Assembly: GCF_013343715.1 (NCBI RefSeq)
Contig: NZ_JABUNR010000011.1
Coordinates: forward strand, 1 to 64,000
Direction of reading: 5' to 3'
Length of the DNA: 64,000 nucleotides
Origin: Mesobacillus harenae
GTDB taxonomy: Bacteria; Bacillota; Bacilli; Bacillales; Cytobacillaceae
Position numbers and translations under genes: made by a program. Positions 10,654-24,530 of this stretch are shown piece after piece; the stretch's first letter is position 1, and every line of letters begins with the position of its first letter. The notes beneath the pieces are model-generated. The model had not been told where the DNA came from. It ran no database searches and saw nothing but the letters and a program-made list of their open reading frames with translations.

Positions 10654-11685
10654 ATGGCAAATGCGTATAAGCAAGCTGGAGTCGATGTAGAGGCAGGCTA
10701 TGAATCAGTTGAACGAATTAAAAAGCATGTGAACCGGACGGCCAGGCTAGGTGTTTTTGGTGGATTAGGCGGATTTGGCGGTAATTTTGACCTTTCAGCC
10801 CTTCAGCTTAAGGAGCCTGTTCTTGTCTCCGGAACAGACGGGGTCGGCACAAAACTGATGATTGCCTTTATGTTAAATAAGCATGACACAATAGGCATTG
10901 ATGCTGTGGCCATGTGTGTAAACGATATTGTTGTCCAGGGAGCAGAGCCACTTTATTTTCTTGATTATATTGCCTGCGGAAAAGCAGAGCCTGAGAAGAT
11001 CGAGCAAATTGTTAAAGGGATTGCTGATGGCTGTCAAATGGCCGGCTGTGCTCTTATTGGCGGAGAAACTGCAGAGATGCCAGGAATGTACGATGAAAAC
11101 GAGTATGATCTGGCCGGTTTCACGGTCGGAGCATGTGAAAAAGGCGAACTAGTGTCCGGAGTTGATATTAAACCTGGTGACGTTCTGGTTGGGCTCGCTT
11201 CCAGCGGTATTCACAGCAATGGCTACTCACTAGTCCGTAAAATATTTTTTGAGAAGGGCAGCTATACAGCGGACCAACATATTGAAGAGCTGGGCTGTAC
11301 ACTTGGCGAAGAACTGCTTAGACCGACAAAAATTTATGTAAAACCAATTTTAGCCGCGCTAAAAAGTTATAACATAAAAGGAATGGCTCACATCACTGGG
11401 GGCGGATTTATTGAAAATATTCCAAGGATGCTCCCTGGTGAGCTTGGAGCTTTACTTGACGAAGGAAGCTGGGAAATGCCTGCCATATTCCCACTTATGG
11501 AGAAGGCTGGAAGCTTGAATCGGCAGGAAATGTACAATATCTTCAACATGGGCATTGGAATGGTTTTAGCGGTTGATCAAGCTTCAGCGGATGGACTTGT
11601 CAGCTTTCTTAAGGAACATGGGGAAAAAGCCTATAAAATCGGGAAAGTAACTACCGAAAAAGGTATTAAAATTTCTAACATCTAA
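10654..11685 (+). CDS. purM: AIR synthetase
   Basis: Closes the imidazole ring: FGAM + ATP to AIR. It has 343 residues, normal length. The glycine-rich [30 protein letters not shown] and [11 protein letters not shown] segments mark the AIR synthase family (residues about 30-150), with [13 protein letters not shown] in the C-terminal domain. Start ATG 10654 behind TTAGGAGGCATCTTC, 15 bp after purF. Confidence 0.98.
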   Translation: MANAYKQAGVDVEAGYESVERIKKHVNRTARLGVFGGLGGFGGNFDLSALQLKEPVLVSGTDGVGTKLMIAFMLNKHDTIGIDAVAMCVNDIVVQGAEPLYFLDYIACGKAEPEKIEQIVKGIADGCQMAGCALIGGETAEMPGMYDENEYDLAGFTVGACEKGELVSGVDIKPGDVLVGLASSGIHSNGYSLVRKIFFEKGSYTADQHIEELGCTLGEELLRPTKIYVKPILAALKSYNIKGMAHITGGGFIENIPRMLPGELGALLDEGSWEMPAIFPLMEKAGSLNRQEMYNIFNMGIGMVLAVDQASADGLVSFLKEHGEKAYKIGKVTTEKGIKISNI

Positions 11686-11699
11686 ATCGGAGGCGAACC

Positions 11700-12284
11700 A
11701 TGAAGAAAATTGCAGTGTTTGCCTCGGGAAACGGCAGCAACTTTCAGGCCATTGCAGATGCTGTAAGGCAGGGCCGATTAAAAGCTCAAATTTCTTTGCT
11801 TGTCTGCGACAAGCCGCAAGCTTATGTCTTAGAACGTGCTTTACAAGCTGAAATTCCTTCCTTTGTCTTTAACGCGAAGGATTATTCCAGCAAGATCCAC
11901 TATGAAGCAGAGGTATTGGCCCAGCTAAGAAAACGGGGAATTGAATTTATCGTTCTAGCCGGGTATATGAGGCTGGTTGGGGAGACCCTTCTGAAGGCCT
12001 ATGATGGAAAAATTGTTAATATTCACCCATCTGTGCTTCCGAATTTCCCTGGTAAGGATGCCATCGGACAGGCGCTGGCTGCCAAGGCTGAAGAAACTGG
12101 CGTCACGGTTCATTTTGTTGACGAAGGAATGGATACAGGCCCTATTATTGCATCCGAAGTCGTTGAAATCAGCAGTGGTGAAACAAGGGAGTCGCTTCAA
12201 AATAAGCTACAGCAAATCGAACATGACCTATACCCGGCCGTCTTACAAGAACTGCTTGCCGGTAACAAGGAGGAACTTCTATGA
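11700..12284 (+). CDS. purN: GAR formyltransferase
   Basis: Transfers formyl from 10-formyl-THF to GAR. It has 194 residues. [12 protein letters not shown] at the start binds the substrate phosphate; the catalytic Asn-His-Asp set lies in [23 protein letters not shown] and [14 protein letters not shown]. Start ATG 11700 follows ATCGGAGGCGAACC, and its stop overlaps the purH start (ATGA). Confidence 0.98.
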   Translation: MKKIAVFASGNGSNFQAIADAVRQGRLKAQISLLVCDKPQAYVLERALQAEIPSFVFNAKDYSSKIHYEAEVLAQLRKRGIEFIVLAGYMRLVGETLLKAYDGKIVNIHPSVLPNFPGKDAIGQALAAKAEETGVTVHFVDEGMDTGPIIASEVVEISSGETRESLQNKLQQIEHDLYPAVLQELLAGNKEELL

Positions 12285-13819
12285 CAAAAAAACGCGCATT
12301 GCTTAGTGTATCAGATAAAAATGGAATTGAAGAACTGGCCAGACAGCTAGTTGAACTAGGATTTGAACTGATCTCTACTGGGGGCACAAAAAAGGCTCTT
12401 CAATCGGCAGGCATTCCCGTTATTGGGGTAAGTGATGTTACCGGGTTCCCAGAAATTTTAGAGGGCCGTGTGAAAACTCTGCATCCAAGTATACATGGGG
12501 GCCTTCTGGCTAAGTACGACGAGGCTGATCATCTTCGCCAGCTGGAAGAGCAGGGGATTGCTCCAATTGAACTAGTATGCGTTAATCTTTACCCTTTTCA
12601 GCAAACAATCGCCAAGCCGGATACAAGTGTCGCTGATGCCATTGAAAATATTGATATTGGCGGGCCGGCAATGCTGCGTGCATCTGCTAAAAACCATGCT
12701 TACATAACTGTACTTACTGATCCTTCTGACTATGAGACGGTTTTAAAAGAATATAAGAGTGAAGGAAAGACGCGCCCGGAAACGCGCCGCCGATTAGCAG
12801 CAAAGGTGTTTCGGCAGACTGCTGCTTATGATGCGCTAATTGCAGAATATATGACAGAACTAGCCGGTGAGGATACCCCAGAAAGATTAACGGTTACATA
12901 TGAGCTAAAGCAGCCGCTAAGGTATGGAGAAAATCCTCATCAAAAGGCAACTTTTTACCGAAAGCCGCTTGGGTCCGAGTTTTCTATTGCGAATGCGGAG
13001 CAGCTCCATGGCAAAGAGTTATCATATAACAATATCAATGATGCAGATGCCGCTTTGCAAATCGTTAAGGAATTCACTGAACCGGCTGCTGTAGCAGTTA
13101 AGCATATGAACCCTTGCGGCGTGGGAACAGGCGACTCGGCTTTTTCAGCATTTGGCAAAGCGTTTGCTGCTGATCCTGTCTCCATTTTCGGAGGAATCAT
13201 TGCGTTTAACCGGGAAGTGGATGCAGAAACAGCACATAAGCTTAGGGAAATATTCCTTGAAATCATCATTGCACCTTCCTTTACAGCAGAAGCTTTGGAT
13301 ATTTTGACAGGGAAAAAGAACTTGCGTCTGTTAACAGTTGCATTCGACAGCAGCAATAAGCCTGAACCGAAACTCGCTTCAATTGAGGGGGGCTTGCTCG
13401 TTCAGGAACAGGATCAATATACACTGCAGGATGCAACAATCACTGTCCCAACAAAGCGCCAGCCTTCAGAGGAAGAATGGGCGGCACTTAAGCTTGGCTG
13501 GAATGTCGTAAAACATGTGAAATCGAATGCAATTGTTGTTAGTGATAAAGATATGACACTTGGAATTGGTGCAGGCCAAATGAATCGAGTCGGGTCGGCT
13601 AAGATTGCCTTGGAACAGGCTGGCAGTAAGGCAAATGGAGCGGCGCTCGCATCAGATGCGTTTTTCCCAATGGATGATACCGTTGAAGCGGCCGCAAAAG
13701 CGGGGGTTACAGCAATCATACAGCCCGGAGGCTCAGTTCGTGATGAGGATTCGATTAAAAAAGCAGACGAATACGGTATTGCGATGGTATTTACCGGTGT
13801 CCGCCACTTTAAACATTAA
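12281..13819 (+). CDS. purH: AICAR transformylase / IMP cyclohydrolase
   Basis: Bifunctional enzyme for the last two steps to IMP. It has 512 residues. The N-terminal IMP cyclohydrolase (about 1-200) has the MGS-like fold with [17 protein letters not shown] and [14 protein letters not shown]. The C-terminal transformylase contains [19 protein letters not shown] and the end motif PGGSVRDED. Start ATG 12281 overlaps purN. The product is the branch-point nucleotide whose derivatives feed back on PurR (through PRPP) and the riboswitch. Confidence 0.98.
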   Translation: MTKKRALLSVSDKNGIEELARQLVELGFELISTGGTKKALQSAGIPVIGVSDVTGFPEILEGRVKTLHPSIHGGLLAKYDEADHLRQLEEQGIAPIELVCVNLYPFQQTIAKPDTSVADAIENIDIGGPAMLRASAKNHAYITVLTDPSDYETVLKEYKSEGKTRPETRRRLAAKVFRQTAAYDALIAEYMTELAGEDTPERLTVTYELKQPLRYGENPHQKATFYRKPLGSEFSIANAEQLHGKELSYNNINDADAALQIVKEFTEPAAVAVKHMNPCGVGTGDSAFSAFGKAFAADPVSIFGGIIAFNREVDAETAHKLREIFLEIIIAPSFTAEALDILTGKKNLRLLTVAFDSSNKPEPKLASIEGGLLVQEQDQYTLQDATITVPTKRQPSEEEWAALKLGWNVVKHVKSNAIVVSDKDMTLGIGAGQMNRVGSAKIALEQAGSKANGAALASDAFFPMDDTVEAAAKAGVTAIIQPGGSVRDEDSIKKADEYGIAMVFTGVRHFKH

Positions 13820-13826
13820 TAGGTAA

Positions 13827-15213
<1,387 letters not shown>

Positions 15214-15229
15214 TCTAGACATCTCCTTT

Positions 15230-15258
15230 CAGCCCCCAGCAAGTTGGGGGCTGTTTTT
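15230..15258 (+). terminator. Terminator of the pur operon
   Basis: CAGCCCCCA (15230-15238) pairs with TGGGGGCTG (15245-15253), then TTTTTCT. It follows purD by 80 bp. Read on the minus strand there is no T-run, so it should stop only the pur transcript. Confidence 0.9.
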
Positions 15259-15296
15259 CTGTTATGCGGTATTTTTCCCAATTGATTTAGGTGGGG

Positions 15297-15578
15297 TTAT
15301 ACGGAAATCAGTTGATCCTGTTGACCTTGTGTTTGTTCTGATTGATTCGATTTAATCATGTCCTGAATCTTACCTCCATTTTCCTCAAAAAGAGCAGTTA
15401 CAGGGCAGTATCTCACAATTCCTTCTGCAACCTTCATTCCGCCCAGCATGGCGATAATTAAGTTGGATTCACTCTGTGGCTGTTTTATCATTCTCGCCGT
15501 TGCCCACGACAAAACTGTGAGCCCCGCTGTAATTCGGATTAGTGCGTTTATGGTACCAACATTTGTCTTCACTTTCAT
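15297..15578 (-). CDS. DUF2892 (YgaP-like) inner-membrane protein
   Basis: A 93-residue protein with the DUF2892 plan: MKVKTNVGTINALIRITAGLTVLSWATAR, then a second hydrophobic stretch NLIIAMLGGMKVAEGIVRYCPVTALFEE. The single Cys followed by PVTALF is typical of the family. It probably has two membrane segments; its role is unknown, and relatives form the membrane tail of rhodanese YgaP. I start at ATG 15578, because an upstream ATG at 15596 reads through the ribosome binding site itself (GGAAAGGAG). The tail after residue 75 is rich in Gln and Ser. Confidence 0.82.
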   Translation of the reverse strand: MKVKTNVGTINALIRITAGLTVLSWATARMIKQPQSESNLIIAMLGGMKVAEGIVRYCPVTALFEENGGKIQDMIKSNQSEQTQGQQDQLISV

Positions 15579-15867
15579 GTGTATTCTCCTTTCCAAACTA
15601 TTTACAAATAATTAAATTCTTTAGTGCGTTAAACAGTGAAATATGGTAGTATAAAACAAATGAAAGGGCTTTCTTTTCTTGTCTGAGAACTTTCAAGTTA
15701 ATTATTAATTCCAGTTTAACTTTTGTTATGTTCGGAGTTGAACATTATAGAGAAATAGACAAGCAATACTTCAAGGCGGCCCGTAATGCTTCCTTGAAAA
15801 GGTGATAGATCAAGTCTGTGCCCGTTTAACGGGTACTCTGTGCTTATAATACAGGAGGGGAAACAGC

Positions 15868-17610
15868 TTGCTAGAACAACGATATAGATGGAAAAATAAA
15901 CACTTGCGAAAACAAGCCGCTGTTTTAGACGGTACCCTTTCGCCCACAATTCTTTTGAAAAATGCGACATACCTAAATCAGGTTTTTCGGCAATGGATGC
16001 AAGCCAATATCTGGATCTACGAAGATCGCATTGTTTATGTTGGCGATAAATTACCCGAAAAAACAAATGGATGTGAAGTGGTTGATTGTTCGGGACAACT
16101 TCTTGTACCAGGATACATTGAACCACATGCCCATCCTTTTCAGTTATATAATCCCCACTCTCTTGCAAGCTATGCATCACAAGGAGGTACAACGACTCTA
16201 ATCAATGACAATATGGTTCTGGCATTGCAGTTAGAGAAAAAGAAAGCATTCTCATTTTTAAGTGAAATGCGAAATCTTCCTGTTTCGATGTACTGGTGGT
16301 GCCGGTTCGATGCACAGACGGAAATAGAGAGTGAAGAACTTATTTTTTCTCAAGGGAATATTAAGTCCTGGCTGGAACATGACGCGGTATTGCAGGGCGG
16401 GGAACTTACTGGCTGGCCTAAGCTGCTTGATGGTGATGACTTAATGCTTCACTGGATACAAGAAGCCAAAAGAATGAGAAAGCAGATTGAAGGGCATTTC
16501 CCAGGAGCTTCTGAAAAAACCCTGGCCAAAATGATGCTCTTTGGAGCCGATTGTGACCATGAGGCGATTACAGGTGAAGAGGTCCGCAATCGCTTAATGC
16601 AGGGATATATGGTTTCGTTAAGGAATTCTTCCATTCGTCCGGATCTTGGAAAGCTGCTGGATGAGATCCACGAGATGGGAATTGCCGCTTATGATAAGTT
16701 TATGATGACAACAGACGGCTCGACTTCAAACTTTTATGAGGATGGAATTATGGATAACATGATTCGTATCGCTATTGAAAAAGGAGTACCTGTAATAGAC
16801 GCCTATAATATGGCGACAATTAATCCAGCTCGATATTATAATATCGAATATTTGCATGGCAATATTGCGACAGGCCGTATTGCAAACATTAATTTCATCT
16901 CTGAGGAAAAAAACCCAACACCCGTTTCTGTATTAGCAAAAGGAGTATGGGTAAAAAAAGACGGAGTAAATTGCGGAGGTTTTCCAGAGGTTAACTGGAC
17001 TGAGTTTGGGTTTGATAAGCTTGATATTGACTTCGAGCTGACAAGTGACGACTTCCAATTCTCAATGCCTTTTGGCATCAAAATGGAAAACGCTGTCATT
17101 ACAAAGCCGTATTCCATGTCCATGGATGTATCCAGAGATCAATTGTCAGAGGACCATGACGAGTCCTTCTTTATGCTGCTTGATAAAAACGGAAAGTGGA
17201 GAATCAACACTGTATTAAAGGGTTTTGCAACAAGCCTGTCAGGACTTGCTAGCTCTTTCTCAAACACGGGTGATATTATATTAATCGGTAAAAACAAGAG
17301 CGATATGCTTGCTGCTTTCAATAGAATGAAAGAAATCGGCGGAGGGATTGTCGCTTGTGAAAATGGAGAGGTAGCAGAAGAAATCCAGCTTAGCTTAAAA
17401 GGCATTATGTCGGATAAGCCTGTTCTAGAGTTGATGGAACAGGAAAAACATTTGCTTAATTACCTGAAAACAAAAGGCTATCAGTTTGCGGATCCGATTT
17501 ATTCATTGTTATTTTTCTCTTCAACTCATCTGCCTTATGTCCGTATTACTCAGCAGGGAATATACGATGTTATGAACAAAATGGTACTCTTTCCAACGAT
17601 AATGCGTTAA
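15868..17610 (+). CDS. yerA: Putative adenine deaminase YerA
   Basis: Amidohydrolase-superfamily protein of 580 residues, the same length as B. subtilis YerA. The metal site motif EPHAHPFQLYNP is present near residue 91, with QGGTTTLINDN following, and TTDGSTSNFYEDG and YNMATINPARYY in the middle. The C-terminal third is the adenine-deaminase-like domain with GLASSFSNTGDIILIG and IGGGIVACENG. Adenine deaminase makes hypoxanthine for salvage, which fits its place beside pur, but activity of YerA-type proteins is less certain than for AdeC. Start TTG 15868 behind ACAGGAGGGGAAACAGC. Confidence 0.85.
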   Translation: MLEQRYRWKNKHLRKQAAVLDGTLSPTILLKNATYLNQVFRQWMQANIWIYEDRIVYVGDKLPEKTNGCEVVDCSGQLLVPGYIEPHAHPFQLYNPHSLASYASQGGTTTLINDNMVLALQLEKKKAFSFLSEMRNLPVSMYWWCRFDAQTEIESEELIFSQGNIKSWLEHDAVLQGGELTGWPKLLDGDDLMLHWIQEAKRMRKQIEGHFPGASEKTLAKMMLFGADCDHEAITGEEVRNRLMQGYMVSLRNSSIRPDLGKLLDEIHEMGIAAYDKFMMTTDGSTSNFYEDGIMDNMIRIAIEKGVPVIDAYNMATINPARYYNIEYLHGNIATGRIANINFISEEKNPTPVSVLAKGVWVKKDGVNCGGFPEVNWTEFGFDKLDIDFELTSDDFQFSMPFGIKMENAVITKPYSMSMDVSRDQLSEDHDESFFMLLDKNGKWRINTVLKGFATSLSGLASSFSNTGDIILIGKNKSDMLAAFNRMKEIGGGIVACENGEVAEEIQLSLKGIMSDKPVLELMEQEKHLLNYLKTKGYQFADPIYSLLFFSSTHLPYVRITQQGIYDVMNKMVLFPTIMR

Positions 17611-17676
17611 AATGTAAAAGTGAATAGAGAGATATGGTAGACCTATAGGTTACCTTAATATAGGGGTGTATGGGAA

Positions 17677-18717
17677 ATGAAAAAATGGCTGGCTATTGTT
17701 GCTGCAGTACTCGTTTTAGCTGCTTGCAGTGAAAAAGAGGAAACAAAAGAGCATGAGGAAAAGGAAACTGTCGAGGTTGAAAAGGAAACTCCAGAAGTGG
17801 AGGAATCTTCAAATCGCTTTCCGTTGTCAGGAATCCAAACAGATAACGAGATAACAGGGCGATCTATCGCAGCAGTTATCAACAATCACCCGTTAGCAAG
17901 GCCGCAATCAGGCCTTCATCAGGCAGATATTGTATATGAACTGCTTGCTGAAGGTGATGTCACGAGATTTCTGGCTATCTTTCAAAGTGAACATCCTGAT
18001 AAGATTGGCCCTGTCAGGAGCGCGAGAGACTATCACATTGAGATTGCCAAAGGGTTTGACAGCTTTTTTGTAGCACATGGCTATAGTCCTGATGCAAAAA
18101 ACATGCTTGAAAACGGCTACATCGACCATATAAATGGAATGGAGTACGATGGAACCTTGTTTAAAAGGGCCAGCTTTAGAAAAGCACCGCATAATTCCTA
18201 TACCACCTATGAAAATATACTAAAAGGGGCAGAAAAGACTAAAGCCACTATGGACGAAGCCCCAGATTCTTTTGAATTTTTTACAGAAACAGAAGCAGAG
18301 AAAAGTAGCGGCCGTGAAGCAGCAGCTGTCTCCGTTGCTTACGGCAGCCCCGCCTTTGAAGTTACATATGAATTCAATGAAGCTGAGAAGAAATATGAGC
18401 GATATTCCGGTGGCGAGCTAACGGCAGATCTTGAAACAGAAGCCCCAGTCCTTTTAGACAATATCCTTATTTTAGAAGTTGATCACCGTGTAATTGACAA
18501 CTCAGGGCGCCGCGAACTAAATTTGGCTTCAGGCGGAAAAGGACTTTTGGTCCAAAAGGGAATTGTTACTGACATTGACTGGGAAAATGTAGACGGAAGG
18601 CTTGTTCCAATGCTTAACGGTTCGGAAGCAAAGCTAGTGCCAGGAAAAACATGGGTCAATATTATGCCGGCGAATCCAGGAATTGAGCAGAGTGTATCAA
18701 TTGGCGAAGATTCATAA
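17677..18717 (+). CDS. yerB: DUF3048 lipoprotein YerB
   Basis: Exported lipoprotein of 346 residues with a signal peptide MKKWLAIVAAVLVLAAC (lipobox LAAC, Cys17), then an acidic Glu/Lys-rich linker to about residue 45. The remainder is the DUF3048 pair of domains: VINNHPLARPQSGLHQADIVYE, RFLAIFQSEHPDKIGPVRSARDYH and KGLLVQKGIVTDIDW. Its function is not established. Start ATG 17677 with AGGGGTGTATGGGAA upstream. It lies 26 bp before yerC. Confidence 0.88.
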   Translation: MKKWLAIVAAVLVLAACSEKEETKEHEEKETVEVEKETPEVEESSNRFPLSGIQTDNEITGRSIAAVINNHPLARPQSGLHQADIVYELLAEGDVTRFLAIFQSEHPDKIGPVRSARDYHIEIAKGFDSFFVAHGYSPDAKNMLENGYIDHINGMEYDGTLFKRASFRKAPHNSYTTYENILKGAEKTKATMDEAPDSFEFFTETEAEKSSGREAAAVSVAYGSPAFEVTYEFNEAEKKYERYSGGELTADLETEAPVLLDNILILEVDHRVIDNSGRRELNLASGGKGLLVQKGIVTDIDWENVDGRLVPMLNGSEAKLVPGKTWVNIMPANPGIEQSVSIGEDS

Positions 18718-18742
18718 TCAGTCTATTAAAAGGAGAAAACAC

Positions 18743-19054
18743 ATGCAGATTGACAAATTAAGAGGAAAAGAGCTAGATCAGTTATTTAATTCGATCCTAT
18801 CCCTTAAAGACTTGGAGGAATGCTACCGATTCTTTGATGACTTATGTACGATTAACGAAATTCAATCGCTTGCTCAGCGCCTAGAAGTAGCACGGATGCT
18901 TCAGGATGGAAACACTTACCATAAGATTGAAACACAAACAGGTGCGAGTACTGCGACAATTTCTCGGGTAAAACGCTGCTTGAATTATGGTAACGATGCA
19001 TATGAAATGGCATTGGAAAGAATTAAAAAAGAATCCACGACTACTAATGAATAA
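18743..19054 (+). CDS. yerC: TrpR-like DNA-binding protein YerC/YecD
   Basis: A 103-residue regulator of the TrpR/YerC family. Most of it is helical; the DNA-binding helices are LAQRLEVARMLQDGNTYHKIETQTGASTATISRVKR in three short parts, with ASTATISRVKRCL as the recognition helix. Target genes are unknown. Start ATG 18743 (MQIDKLRGKELDQLF) behind AAAAGGAGAAAACAC; starting upstream would read yerB sequence. A terminator follows 5 bp after the stop. Confidence 0.9.
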   Translation: MQIDKLRGKELDQLFNSILSLKDLEECYRFFDDLCTINEIQSLAQRLEVARMLQDGNTYHKIETQTGASTATISRVKRCLNYGNDAYEMALERIKKESTTTNE

Positions 19055-19058
19055 AATG

Positions 19059-19084
19059 CCGGGGCATATTGCCTCGGTTTTTTT
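19059..19084 (+). terminator. Terminator after yerC
   Basis: CCGGGGCA pairs with TGCCTCGG (one G-T pair) around TAT, followed by seven T. Confidence 0.88.
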
Positions 19085-19219
19085 ATCGTTTTAGACAAAA
19101 TATGAAAGGAAGTTTCCACCAAGCATTTATTTTAGTACTTACAGTTCAGCTTTTTCGATCTTATAAGGTTAAAGTATAAAGCAAGGATGCTTATGGTTTA
19201 TAAAACTCTTATTTCCTTT

Positions 19220-19247
19220 TTGGCTTCCTCTTAAAAAATGATATAAT
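19220..19247 (+). promoter_or_regulatory. Likely sigma-A promoter of pcrB
   Basis: TTGGCT (19220-19225), 16-bp spacer, perfect TATAAT (19242-19247), 36 bp before the pcrB start and after the yerC terminator. The -35 is weak. Confidence 0.5.
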
Positions 19248-19283
19248 GGAGTAATGGAATTATAGATGGGGGGCAGTTTTTCC

Positions 19284-19970
19284 ATGTATGAAATTAGCGA
19301 GTGGCGTCACGCCTTTAAACTCGATCCGAATAAACCGATTTCAGACGAAGATCTTGATAGAATTTGTGAGTCCGGGACAGACGCTATAGTTGTTGGAGGC
19401 ACAGATGGGGTAACTCTGGAAAACGTCCTTGATTTAATGTCTAGAATTCGACGCTACACAGTGCCCTGTGTTATGGAGGTATCGACCATAGAATCGATTA
19501 CCCCGGGGTTTGATTTTTACTTTATTCCAACCGTATTAAACAGCCGCAATCCAAAATGGATAACAGGACTCCATCATAAAGCTGTGAAAGAATACGGTGA
19601 ATTGTTGAACTGGGATGAAATCATTGTTGAGGGATATTGTATTCTTAATGAGTCTTGTAAAGCAGCAGAACTATCGGAGGCTAACACAGATCTTTCATCT
19701 GATGATGTTAAAGCCTACGCCATGCTTGCCGAAAAGATGTTTCGCCTGCCAATCTTTTATTTAGAGTACAGTGGCGCATATGGTGACCCTGATTTAGTAA
19801 AAGAAACCAAGTCTGTACTTCAAAATACAGTGCTTTTTTACGGCGGCGGCATCGAGACCTCTGAACAAGCAGCAGAAATGGCGAAGCATGCAGATGTAAT
19901 TGTTGTCGGTAATGCCATTTATCAAAATCTTAATGAAGCATTAAAAACAGTTAAAACAGTTAAGTCATAA
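19284..19970 (+). CDS. pcrB: Heptaprenylglyceryl phosphate synthase PcrB
   Basis: TIM-barrel prenyltransferase of the GGGPS family that joins glycerol-1-phosphate to heptaprenyl diphosphate in bacilli. It has 228 residues. It starts [17 protein letters not shown] and includes [27 protein letters not shown] and the phosphate-binding [17 protein letters not shown]. Start ATG 19284 with a GGGGGG-rich ribosome binding site; an in-frame start at 19266 would use that site as coding sequence. It precedes pcrA as in B. subtilis. Confidence 0.95.
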   Translation: MYEISEWRHAFKLDPNKPISDEDLDRICESGTDAIVVGGTDGVTLENVLDLMSRIRRYTVPCVMEVSTIESITPGFDFYFIPTVLNSRNPKWITGLHHKAVKEYGELLNWDEIIVEGYCILNESCKAAELSEANTDLSSDDVKAYAMLAEKMFRLPIFYLEYSGAYGDPDLVKETKSVLQNTVLFYGGGIETSEQAAEMAKHADVIVVGNAIYQNLNEALKTVKTVKS

Positions 19971-20045
19971 TGGTTAAAATAACATGCTCGTCTTCGGTAT
20001 ACCTGGGGCAGAGCAATAAATGTTTTACGGTGGTGAATAGTAATT

Positions 20046-22268
20046 ATGCAATTTCTTACAGATAAATTATTAGGGGGATTAAATCCCCAACAGCAAATAG
20101 CAGTTAAAGCGACAAACGGCCCGCTCTTGCTAATGGCAGGGGCCGGCAGCGGAAAAACGAGAGTCTTGACCCACCGTATCGCATATTTAATGGTGGAAAA
20201 AGGGGTAAATCCCTATAATATTCTTGCCATCACCTTTACCAACAAGGCGGCTAGGGAAATGAAAGAGCGTATCCGCGCAATGATGGGCGGGGCGGCAGAC
20301 GAAATCTGGATTTCAACCTTCCACTCGATGTGTGTGAGAATTTTGAGAAGAGATATTGACCGTATTGGCTTTAATCGTAATTTTACGATTCTTGATACGA
20401 CCGATCAGCAGTCCGTTATCAAAGGAATACTTAAAGAGAAAAATATTGATCCGAAAAAGTTTGACCCTCGAGCCATTCTCGGAACGATCAGTTCTGCTAA
20501 AAATGAACTGATGGATGCTGAAACGTTTTCGAACCAATCAGGTGATTATTATGATCAAGTTGTCAGTGATGTGTATAAAGAATATCAAAAACGGCTCCGA
20601 AAGAATCAGGCACTTGACTTCGATGATTTAATTATGTCGACGATCACCTTGTTCCAGCGTATCCCTGAGGTCCTGGAGTACTACCAGCGCAAGTTTCAAT
20701 ATATTCATGTTGATGAGTATCAGGATACGAACAGGGCTCAGTATATGCTTGTGAAATTACTGGCTTTAAGATTTAAAAATCTTTGTGTTGTTGGTGATTC
20801 GGATCAGTCCATTTATCGCTGGCGCGGAGCAGATATTGCGAATATCCTTTCTTTTGAAAAAGATTATCCTAACGCTGAAGTGATTCTGCTTGAGCAAAAT
20901 TATCGGTCAACACAGCGGATTCTTCTCGCTGCTAACCGTGTGATTGAAAATAATATGAACCGTAAACCAAAAAATCTTTGGACGGAAAATACAGAGGGAA
21001 ACAAGATTGTGTATTACCGGGCTGATACGGAGCAAAGTGAAGCTCAGTTTGTGGTCGGAAAGATAAAAGAGCTTGTTGACCAAGGAAGCCGGAAACAGTC
21101 TGAGATTGCTGTGTTGTATCGAACCAATGCCCAATCGCGTGTAATTGAGGAATCGTTTCTTAAATCAAATATTGACTACTCTATTGTTGGCGGTATTAAG
21201 TTCTATGACAGGAAAGAGATTAAAGATATTCTTGCTTACCTTCGCTTAATATCAAATCCAGATGATGATATTAGCCTTCGCCGTGTAATCAATGTCCCGA
21301 AGCGCGGTGTAGGCGCCAGCTCGGTTGATAAAATTGCCAACTTTGCTGACATTCATGACCTGTCCATGTACCAGGCACTTGAAGCTGTCGAAATGATCGG
21401 TCTTAGTCCGAAAATAGAGCGAGCTGTCTCGGAGTTTCGTAACCTGATTAGAAATAATACTCAGCAGCAAGAGTATCTTTCTGTAACAGAGCTTGTTGAG
21501 GAAGTTCTTGAAAAGTCAGGCTATGTTGAAATGTTAAAAGCGGAGAAGTCAATTGAGTCACAAAGCAGGCTGGAAAACCTTGAAGAATTTCTGTCTGTTA
21601 CAAAGAACTTTGAAGAGACGAATGAAGATAAAAGCCTAATTGCTTTCTTAACAGATCTTGCGCTAGTTGCTGATATAGATAAATTAGATGATGATGGACA
21701 AAAGGTTGATGGTGTCGTGTTGATGACCCTCCATTCTGCAAAAGGCCTTGAGTTTCCAATTGTCTTTTTAATTGGCATGGAAGAAGGAGTCTTCCCGCAT
21801 AGCCGCTCGTTGATGGAAGAGGCCGAAATGGAAGAGGAGCGAAGGCTCGCTTATGTGGGTATCACAAGGGCAGAGGAAGAGTTGTATATCACGAACGCCC
21901 AAATGCGCACACTATATGGCAGAACGAATATGAACCCAGAATCAAGGTTTATTAAAGAAATACCAGAAGATTTAATTGAAAATGCAGTTCCTCGAATGGC
22001 AAGCAGCCAAGCATCAATGCCGTTTGGCTCAGGCCAAAGATCAGGCGTTCAGCGCAGGGCCGCAGTAAGGCCGGCAGCTGCATCAACTAGCGGTGCCGCT
22101 GATATTGGCTGGCAGGTCGGCGACAAAGCAGAGCATGGAAAATGGGGAATTGGCACTGTCGTAAGCGTTAAGGGAGATGGAGAAGGGAAAGAACTCGATA
22201 TTGCTTTTCCAAGCCCAACCGGAGTGAAACGTTTGCTCGCAAAATTTGCACCAATTAAAAAAGCTTAA
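20046..22268 (+). CDS. pcrA: ATP-dependent DNA helicase PcrA
   Basis: Superfamily 1A 3'-5' helicase (740 aa) needed for DNA repair, rolling-circle replication and removal of RNA polymerase roadblocks. Motif I is [14 protein letters not shown] (residues about 31-44), Ia [54 protein letters not shown] and [15 protein letters not shown]. The C-terminal Tudor-like domain (about 685-740, [10 protein letters not shown]) is the part known to contact RNA polymerase. Starts ATG 20046; the upstream Shine-Dalgarno (GGTGGTGAATAGTAATT) is modest. Confidence 0.98.
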   Translation: MQFLTDKLLGGLNPQQQIAVKATNGPLLLMAGAGSGKTRVLTHRIAYLMVEKGVNPYNILAITFTNKAAREMKERIRAMMGGAADEIWISTFHSMCVRILRRDIDRIGFNRNFTILDTTDQQSVIKGILKEKNIDPKKFDPRAILGTISSAKNELMDAETFSNQSGDYYDQVVSDVYKEYQKRLRKNQALDFDDLIMSTITLFQRIPEVLEYYQRKFQYIHVDEYQDTNRAQYMLVKLLALRFKNLCVVGDSDQSIYRWRGADIANILSFEKDYPNAEVILLEQNYRSTQRILLAANRVIENNMNRKPKNLWTENTEGNKIVYYRADTEQSEAQFVVGKIKELVDQGSRKQSEIAVLYRTNAQSRVIEESFLKSNIDYSIVGGIKFYDRKEIKDILAYLRLISNPDDDISLRRVINVPKRGVGASSVDKIANFADIHDLSMYQALEAVEMIGLSPKIERAVSEFRNLIRNNTQQQEYLSVTELVEEVLEKSGYVEMLKAEKSIESQSRLENLEEFLSVTKNFEETNEDKSLIAFLTDLALVADIDKLDDDGQKVDGVVLMTLHSAKGLEFPIVFLIGMEEGVFPHSRSLMEEAEMEEERRLAYVGITRAEEELYITNAQMRTLYGRTNMNPESRFIKEIPEDLIENAVPRMASSQASMPFGSGQRSGVQRRAAVRPAAASTSGAADIGWQVGDKAEHGKWGIGTVVSVKGDGEGKELDIAFPSPTGVKRLLAKFAPIKKA

Positions 22269-22373
22269 CAGGGACCAATAACTTGTTTTATTAGGCTGCG
22301 TTATAGTTTAATGTTGTTTGCGGCTGCTTGATTTGAGAAGGGGAAGTCACACAAGTTTAGCAGAGTCATTTAA

Positions 22374-24416
<2,043 letters not shown>

Positions 24417-24530
24417 TTCTCCGTCCTTTCATTTAAAATATGGGACTTATTAACTCTATATAGAGTAGGTTTCATTGATAAAGGAACTACAAATAGAAAT
24501 AAAAATAAAGTTAAAATAGAGGTGTAAACC

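Noticed and set aside
15845..15850. TATAAT in front of yerA as a -10 box
   Set aside because: It lies three bases before the ribosome binding site, so transcription from it would start inside or after that site.
15716..16192. Minus-strand frame of 158 codons overlapping yerA
   Set aside because: Overlaps a well-supported gene over most of its length, with no family features or start signal.
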